Shown here piece by piece: positions 7,500 to 11,995 of a stretch of 11,995 bases of DNA. Within the stretch, counting starts at the first letter, position 1; each line of letters opens with the position of its first letter. The notes beneath the pieces were generated by a model. It ran no database searches. It was not told the DNA's origin and saw nothing but the letters and a program-made list of their open reading frames with translations. The stretch is from Euperipatoides rowelli (lineage: Eukaryota > Onychophora > Udeonychophora > Euonychophora > Peripatopsidae), in NCBI GenBank assembly GCA_003024985.2, contig PXIH01S0036864.1; one strand, given 5' to 3'. The position numbers were made by a program, and so were the translations under genes.

Positions 7500-8470
7500 A
7501 AGTGTGCCATAACTGTCATATTGTATACTACTTAGCTAACATATTAATTGTTAATATGGAAAAGCTCATTTGTTTTATTTTTAATCTGGATTCCGAATCT
7601 GTAAAGGAAAATAATATTAAGCAAATAGTTTTTATTATTATTATTAATTTTTTCTAAAATTCAGCAAATAAAAAATAAATTCCCTGATATTTTTACATTT
7701 TGCCTTACAGTGTCTTTTCTGTTGGAGATAAAAATAATTAGTTTGGATCTTTAAAATCTGCAATAAATTTTGATTTTAAAAATGTATGGCCTATGTTTAT
7801 TCTTAAATGTTTTAAAATATATTTATTAGCCACCTGGAATTGAAATTAATCATAAAATATTGATAATATATGAATAACTAAATGAATAAAAATACAGTAA
7901 AAATATAAAACTGAATGAAATTTTGCAAATTTCTAATAACTTTGCCATTACAGAGGACATTCAACGAATTATTACATATAGGCCAATAATTTTAGCTCAT
8001 AAATATATGCTAACATCAAACTGAATCGGATAACGCTGAAGTTTTGCCCAGATGTCCCAGTAACCTGTAATAATATAATACCAAAAGTCCCCCAAAAGCC
8101 ACCTGGAGCATTTCCTGCCCTCTTACAAAATGGCCACCAAATACTGACTTTTAGTAATTTTTTATTGTTTTCACTATTAAATGACCAAAAAAAAAAAAAC
8201 AGCAAAAATTTATTGGATCAACATTAAAAAAAAACTAGATTATTTTTTAAAAAAAAAAACTATCATTACTTTAGCCTAATTCAAACAATAAATAAATTAT
8301 ATCCAGAATAGTAATGTGTAAATCGTGAACAAGAACATAACTAGTTTAAAAATGTCATTTACATAATATTTTAGTAATATTTATACTATTAAATATTATT
8401 AGTAACAATATTATTTGTAATATGAAATAATGGTCAGATTCCATTATCTGTCCACCAGTCTTAAAATCAT
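7500..8470. other. AT-rich non-coding stretch, no gene seen
   Basis: Mostly A+T rich. A patch at about 8030-8150 is less AT-biased and includes AAAATGGCCACC, similar to the ATGGCC-type motifs of the 5.3-5.9 kb block, but I cannot extend the likeness. The open frames on the minus strand here (7972-8205, 8355-8573) have no domains and biased composition, so I do not call them genes. Confidence 0.5.
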
Positions 8471-8479
8471 AGTATATTA

Positions 8480-8865
8480 AATAATATGCTAATCTTATGC
8501 TGAACCCCAACTCTAACAACCATAGGTTAATTACATATCTAACCTTTATTCTTACCCTGATCCCTAACTCCAACTATGTGTGAAATACACTTTCGTGTGA
8601 AATACATTATGCCTAATTATATGCCTGTTAGTAATAATCAAAATGTGAAATACACTTTCGTGTGAAATGTTTAGTTTTAAAATTAGAAAAATCATTGTTT
8701 ATTAATTAATATCCTAATCTTATACTGATCCCTAATTCCAACTACCGTAGATTAATTACATATCTAACCTATACCCTTACCCTGATCCTTAACTCCAACT
8801 ATGTATGAAATACACTTTTGTGTGAAATACACTATGCCTAATTATATGCCCTAAAATAATCAATA
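8480..8865 (+). repeat. 225-bp tandem duplication
   Basis: Sequence beginning CTAATCTTATGCTGA at 8489 recurs as CTAATCTTATACTGA at 8714. ATGCCTAATTATATGCC at 8609 recurs at 8834. Both offsets are exactly 225. Within each unit the string TGTGAAATACAC-TTTCG-TGTGAAAT appears, at 8579-8603, again at 8644-8668 (first unit only), and near 8803 as a variant. It contains a small ACAC-TTTC-GTGT hairpin. The ACCCTGATCC(C/T)TAACTCC segments look like degenerate CCCTAA-type sequence. No coding potential is evident. Confidence 0.85.
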
Positions 8866-8967
8866 GGTGACATTTTGGAATCTTCTAATGATATTCAGAA
8901 GATAAGCCATAAACTATTTTCCAACCCAATGATAGTTATATCTCTTCCAAAATAATTAAAAATCTGA

Positions 8968-9110
8968 ATTAAACAACAATGTGATATATTAAACAACAAT
9001 ACGCTATATTAAACAAAAATACACTATATTAAACAACAATACGCTATATTAAACAACAATACGCTATATTAAACAACAATACGCTATATTAAACAACAAT
9101 ACGCTACCGT
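8968..9110 (+). repeat. 20-bp minisatellite, seven copies
   Basis: The decamer AAACAACAAT recurs at 8971, 8991, 9011 (one change), 9031, 9051, 9071 and 9091, each followed by ACGCTATATT or a close variant. The middle copies are identical, implying recent homogenisation. The first is diverged (GTGATATATT) and the last ends in ACGCTACCGT. There are no unique spacers, so this is not a CRISPR array. Confidence 0.95.
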
Positions 9111-9468
9111 ATATTAAAATCTAATAAACAATAAATAATGTTACATAAAAAACATTAAGCATATAAATGAAAATTAGTAATTTAAACTTATCGCCTTCAC
9201 ATGGCGACTGGAGATTGTAGAATTTCTAAAACAAATGTACTCTACAAAAATTGCCTAGCATCTGGATCTCAGACTTCACCTGGCCCTTTATCCATGTCAT
9301 TAAATTTATCAACAACTTATATCTGGAAGTATCTATGTGAAAAATTGGTGGCCTTTTTAAAAGCGGTAAGCAAAACTGCTATCTCCCCATTGAGCAATTT
9401 TAAGATTTTCAATAGTTTGTCCATTTTCCAATATGGTATTTCTAATAAAAATTCTAATTTATGTTTAT
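9111..9468. other. Non-coding stretch before the second element
   Basis: It contains the first 91 codons of an open frame (9201-9524, plus) with no recognisable domain. Because that frame runs 50 bases into the LTR starting at 9474 and ends there, I judge it fortuitous. I see nothing else. Confidence 0.5.
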
Positions 9469-9473
9469 GTTTT
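9469..9473. repeat. Candidate target-site duplication, left copy (GTTTT)
   Basis: The five bases before the TG end at 9474 are GTTTT, the same as 11614-11618 just beyond the other outer LTR end. Five bases is a normal duplication length for Ty3/gypsy integration (4-6). The sequence is T-rich, so chance identity is possible. Confidence 0.5.
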
Positions 9474-9670
9474 TGTTGTGTATTGAGAACTATACTAACA
9501 GTAATTATATATATATTATATTAAGCATGCAATGATTGCACACTTCTCATCCGCTAATTAGCTAATTACGTTCTAAATGTTACCTTTTCCATTCCATGTT
9601 CTGACACTGTTTGAAATGGATCTGCAGGATCTGTTGTCTCAAGAATAAAGTATTCTTTAATAATTAACTT
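9474..9670 (+). mobile_element. Inverted LTR copy A (3'-truncated)
   Basis: It begins TGTTGTGTATTGAGAAC, matching the start of the 11.6-kb LTR (minus strand) and of copy B. It proceeds through a TATATATATATTATA stretch, CATTCCATG, GGATCTGC, and CAAGAATAAAG, which contains a polyadenylation signal (AATAAA), to TAATAATTAACTT. The 5' LTR at 11.4-11.6 kb continues beyond this point by about 33 bases to its CA end; copy A does not. It carries an 8-base internal duplication (GCTAATTA) not seen in B. Confidence 0.85.
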
Positions 9671-9783
9671 AGAATAGAAAAAGTAACATTTAGAATGTAA
9701 TTAGCGGTGGAGAAGTATGCAAGCATTGCATGCTTAATATAATATATAGAGATTACTTTTAGTATAGTTCTCATTACATAACA
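9671..9783 (-). mobile_element. 3' LTR copy B (U3 part only)
   Basis: On the minus strand it begins TGTTATGTAATGAGAAC directly after the polypurine tract and continues through ATATTATATTAAGCATGC and AAATGTTACTTTTTC. At 9671 it breaks off and the sequence becomes the antisense of an LTR. About 88 percent of its bases match copy A by eye, more than it shares with the 5' LTR, which has lost segments in this region. Copies A and B together form a large inverted repeat around a spacer of about 70 bases. Confidence 0.85.
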
Positions 9784-9800
9784 GTCATCCTTTCCTTAAA
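9784..9800 (-). other. Polypurine tract of the minus-strand element
   Basis: Read on the minus strand, AAGGAAAGGATGAC lies immediately before the TG of LTR copy B, as expected for the plus-strand primer of an LTR retrotransposon. It fixes copy B as the true 3' LTR start of this element. Confidence 0.7.
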
Positions 9801-9848
9801 AGTTTTTCTGTTTTTCTCTATATGCACATCAACACCATCATCACCCCT

Positions 9849-10060
9849 TCATTTAAGTTTTTTAATTTTGCTTTTATGATTGTTCCTTCTTTTATCTAGT
9901 ACAATTTTGAAGTTATTAAACCAAAGGCCGATTCCTTGGTTTTCGGGTGATTGTTTTTTATGCGGTACTAATTTCCTTTTGGTTGTTGTTTTAAACTTAA
10001 GATTGTCTTCCTTGGAAGTAATCAGTTCAATTTCTTTTTCTAACAAGCCGATCAGTTCTC
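9849..10060 (-). pseudogene. Unidentified basic reading frame between protease and polypurine tract
   Basis: About 65 to 70 codons remain open on the minus strand, ending in TGA at 9851-9849. The N-terminal part is acidic/helical (LLEKEIELI), and the rest is rich in Lys and Arg (TTTKRKLVPHKKQ, LDKRRNNHKSKIKKLK). No RT, RNase H or integrase motif is visible. It lies where the C-terminal end of pol should be if RT to integrase were deleted, so it may be a pol tail joined by the deletion. It might also be foreign sequence captured by the element. The frame relation to the protease above is broken by an A run at about 10073-10083. Confidence 0.4.
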
Positions 10061-10124
10061 GTAAGCAGATGGTTTTTTTTTTTGAAAATGTTCTCTAACT
10101 GGGCGTAGCTTCTTTGGTGTTTCA

Positions 10125-10439
10125 TTGGGTGCATCAAAAATGCTTCTCAAATGAATTACCAATTACTGGAACAATGCTCTTCCTAGGAGTGGTGTGTTAC
10201 CCTTTCCCATAATGAACAGATCTAAATTTGTAGCATTAAAATTGTGGTGCTTGGCATTCACCTTTTAATAGCCTACGGGTTTTGTGACGTGGTTAAAAGT
10301 TTTAAGCATAATGCTTGTAGCTTATCTTTCTTGTAAGCCCAATTTTATGAAAAATTTTCTCCGGCATAATGCTTATGGGAGCCCCCGTGTCCAATTCAAG
10401 GGTGATGTTGATGTTGTCAATTTTTATGTCTAAAAGGAT
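10125..10439 (-). pseudogene. Retroelement aspartic protease, frame-shifted
   Basis: Directly after the stop at 10442-10440, the same frame continues with ILLDIKIDNIN and LELDTGAPISI, the DTGA catalytic motif of retropepsins. It is lost at a stop near 10300. A neighbouring frame resumes with THNVTKP-like sequence, and then LDLFIMGKG and TPLLGRALFQ (about 10225-10170), the conserved LLGR-type C-terminal segment followed by a TAA. Protease would cut the Gag-Pol precursor. Unlike the first copy in this window, this one keeps the C-terminal half. After it comes LRSIFDAPNETPKKLRPV, which I do not recognise as RT. Confidence 0.85.
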
Positions 10440-11354
10440 CTAAGAATGATCAGACTTGTTGCCATTGTAGTTTAATGTGGTGTGCGTATTTATGTATATA
10501 ATGTTTGTCTCATAGTCTAAGTCGTGAGGGTCTGAGTCACCAGAGTCGGAGTCACCAGAGTCGGAGTCACCAGGGTCAGAGTTGGCAGAGTCCTGAACAA
10601 CCTTATCGGTTTCACCTTCTTGGGAAAAGTTCACAGTTTTGGCTTTATGTTTTCTACTGTTGCTATGTTTTAAGGCACAACAAACTGACCTTAAATGTCC
10701 GTTCTTCTTACAGAAGTAGCATATTGCTCCTTTAAAACCGCAGTCAGAACAATAATTATGCCCTGCTCCGCAATGCTTGCAGCATTGTTTATCTTTATAA
10801 GATTTTACAGAAAATGTATTGCTGAAGCTAATCTTATTCTGTAGGATGTCAGAACTTTTATTAGAAATTTCAGAAACTGCTGCTAGCTGTATTACATTTT
10901 CAAACAAAATTTCATCTTTCTCCAAAAGTAGGCGCTTTTGAAGAGCGGAGTCTTTAGTGCCAAAGATAAATTGGTCCACCAAAGAGCAACTTAAATTATC
11001 CTTAAAATCACAATGCAGACTTAATTTGCGCAGATCAGCNGCAAAATCCACTGCTAATTCATTTTATTGCAGGATTCTTTTTTGGAAACTGGATCTTTCA
11101 ACCCATACCAAGGGTTTTGGTGAAAAATGTCTCCCATGTGTTTGAAGGATTTCTTCCAGGCTGCTTTGACTCGGAGTGTTGGGGGTTAACAAGTCTTATA
11201 GTAAATTAAATGCAAAATCCCCCATAACCGTTAGTACTATGGCCTTGTGTAGCTCTTCTTTAACGCTATTAGCTTCAAGATAAAATTTGATTCTCTCTGT
11301 ATTTCTGTTCCAGTTCATTTTCACTGGGTTGAACGATTCGATCCTTGAATCCAT
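10440..11354 (-). pseudogene. Gag polyprotein with two CCHC zinc knuckles, three stops
   Basis: ATG at 11354 starts a single frame of about 304 codons running to TAG 10442-10440, broken by TAA at 11198-11196 and TAA at 11066-11064. The N-terminus (FNPVKMNWNRNTERI) and the stretch LRKLSLHCDF through DQFIFGTKD are typical of Ty3/gypsy Gag capsid regions. Two zinc knuckles are encoded at 10781-10680: C-X2-C-X3-H-X5-C and C-X2-C-X4-H-X4-C, all ligands present. The C-terminus has an acidic Asp-Ser-Gly repeat. Gag forms the particle shell and binds element RNA. The protease follows in the same frame after one TAG. The codon at 11040 includes an ambiguous base. Confidence 0.92.
10534..10593 (-). repeat. 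15-bp in-frame repeat encoding an Asp-Ser-Gly acidic tract in Gag
   Basis: On the plus strand the unit GAGTCACCAGAGTCG is exact at 10534 and 10549, has two changes at 10564, and is diverged at 10579. In the Gag frame it encodes repeated Asp-Ser-Gly-Asp-Ser. The unit length keeps frame, so copy number can change without breaking Gag. Confidence 0.9.
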
Positions 11355-11399
11355 TTTTTATTAAAAAAAAGTAATTGAAAAACTTAATTTTTTTAAAAA

Positions 11400-11423
11400 A
11401 GGTTTTACCTCGACCGCAATTAA
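11400..11423 (-). other. Region just inside the 5' LTR where the primer binding site should be
   Basis: Read on the minus strand, the bases after the LTR are TTAATTGCGGTCGAGGTAAA. The GCGGTCGAGG core could be a decayed tRNA primer binding site, but I cannot match it to a specific tRNA 3' end. Confidence 0.35.
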
Positions 11424-11613
11424 TGTGTCCTGAACAAGGATCAATAAATAATTACAAGTTAATTATTAAAGACAACTTTATTCTTGAGACAATGGATCTC
11501 GCAGATCCGTTTCTAACAGTGCCACAACATGGAATGGAAAAGTAACATTTAACGAATGATAAGTAATCAATCATTGCATAAATTACTGTTACTATAGTTC
11601 TCAATACATAACA
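11424..11613 (-). mobile_element. 5' LTR (190 bp) of the minus-strand element
   Basis: On the minus strand it runs from TGTTATGTATTGAGAAC to GTTCAGGACACA, giving TG..CA ends. It carries an AATAAA polyadenylation signal (CAAGAATAAAG) followed by the putative U5 end. A 15-base near-palindrome, GGATCT-CGC-AGATCC (11494-11508), lies upstream of the signal. Compared with copies A and B it lacks the long TATATATATTATA stretch and some bases before AAATGTTAC. The gag ATG is 70 bases inside the element. Confidence 0.85.
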
Positions 11614-11618
11614 GTTTT
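11614..11618. repeat. Candidate target-site duplication, right copy (GTTTT)
   Basis: These bases directly flank the outer TG end of the 5' LTR and equal 9469-9473 at the other end of the composite. Confidence 0.5.
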
Positions 11619-11995
11619 GTTTCAGCATATTAGTTGTTTTTGGTCTCAGGGATAAAAGGAATGTAAATTCATTAAGGAAAACAAATTTAGTCAGATATAT
11701 CTTTTTCACATTGCATATTTTCAACAAGATCATTGGAATAGACTAATTGATATTTTATCAATGGCCTAATCACTATCCCATTAGTTTAATTAATAGGTAG
11801 AGATATGCAAGTTTCTTGATCCAATGCCAATGTGGTATTTTGTTGTTCTAGTCTATTACTCAAGAAAAGTGAGGCAGAGGAGTGGACTTGTTTAACATAA
11901 ATTTGATAATTTAATTAGGTACCGGTACTAGTTGAAGTCCATCAAAATCAACAGTATTTTTTTTTTTTTGGCAAATAATTTTGTGTCATGTTTGT
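11619..11995. other. AT-rich flank, no gene seen
   Basis: No domain-bearing open frame. The minus-strand frame at 11452-11733 crosses the LTR and is not credible. A perfect 10-base palindrome, GTACCGGTAC, lies near 11921; no role is assigned. Confidence 0.5.

Larger units (their letters stand above)
9474..11613 (-). mobile_element. Internally deleted Ty3/gypsy element with an inverted LTR at its 3' end
   Basis: Read on the minus strand: 5' LTR (11613-11424), leader, gag (from 11354), protease, a residual basic reading frame, polypurine tract, then the first about 113 bases of the 3' LTR (9783-9671). RT, RNase H and integrase are absent. The 3' LTR then joins a further LTR copy in the opposite orientation (9670-9474). 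Both outer ends are therefore LTR 5' ends (TG outward), flanked by matching GTTTT. Stops and frameshifts throughout, and roughly one mismatch in ten between LTR copies, show it is old. It could move only with proteins supplied by a complete relative. Confidence 0.85.

Noticed and set aside
8500-8820. CCCTAA-like stretches as interstitial telomere repeats
   Set aside because: The units are irregular and lie inside a 225-bp duplication; no run of exact telomeric hexamers is present. The same applies to the short AACCCTAACCC near 5798.
8968-9110. Regular short repeats suggesting a CRISPR array
   Set aside because: Units are contiguous 20-mers without unique spacers, in a eukaryotic context; it is a minisatellite.
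9201-9524. 107-codon plus-strand open frame
   Set aside because: No recognisable domain, and its last 17 codons lie in LTR sequence starting at 9474, so the frame is likely chance.
10505-10735. Plus-strand open frame rich in Ser, His, Gln and Arg
   Set aside because: It is the antisense of the Asp-Ser-Gly repeat and zinc-knuckle region of Gag on the minus strand.
1-11995. An env-like gene that would make either element retrovirus-like
   Set aside because: In the first element pol ends directly at the polypurine tract, and in the second there is no room for one; no signal peptide or transmembrane pattern is seen.

Overview
This window looks like AT-rich, gene-poor DNA from a eukaryote, most likely an invertebrate animal. 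The evidence is decayed Ty3/gypsy LTR retrotransposons with pol of the type often labelled 'K02A2.6-like', a C2H2 zinc-finger gene remnant with a TATA box, long A/T runs, a minisatellite, and no prokaryotic gene organisation. I cannot name the species. Two ambiguous bases (4881 and 11040) suggest a draft assembly. I see no intact, clearly functional protein-coding gene, and no CRISPR, phage or bacterial system.

Layout. Positions 1-1200 are AT-rich with nothing recognisable. A C-rich tract at 1201-1265 borders the truncated 5' end of a plus-strand Ty3/gypsy element (about 1250-4677). That copy keeps gag zinc knuckles, part of the protease, reverse transcriptase, RNase H and integrase in order, then a polypurine tract and a 3' LTR (4466-4677). 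It has no 5' LTR or N-terminal gag, and frameshifts and stops break it throughout. Its LTR ends exactly inside a minus-strand C2H2 zinc-finger remnant (4678-4904), which has a compact TATA/CCAAT promoter at 5021-5068. A repeat block at 5270-5880 carries many CCAAGATGG-type motifs and a 70-bp tandem repeat. The AT-rich stretch 5900-9470 holds a tRNA-Leu(UAA)-like relic (about 7181-7252), a 25-bp-period degenerate repeat (7360-7490), a 225-bp tandem duplication (about 8480-8865) and a 20-bp minisatellite (8968-9110).

From 9474 to 11613 lies a second Ty3/gypsy copy on the minus strand. It has a 5' LTR (11424-11613), gag (start at 11354) and protease in one frame, a large internal deletion removing RT, RNase H and integrase, an unidentified basic reading frame, a polypurine tract and the start of a 3' LTR. 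The 3' LTR is not completed. It is joined at 9670/9671 to an inverted LTR copy, so both outer ends of the unit are LTR 5' (U3) ends, and both are flanked by the same 5 bases.

The two points most worth follow-up are mechanistic scars: a 41-bp fold-back insertion that splits gag from protease in the first element, and the double-U3-ended structure of the second. Neither is a new biological system; both look like aberrant replication or reverse-transcription products preserved in old elements.
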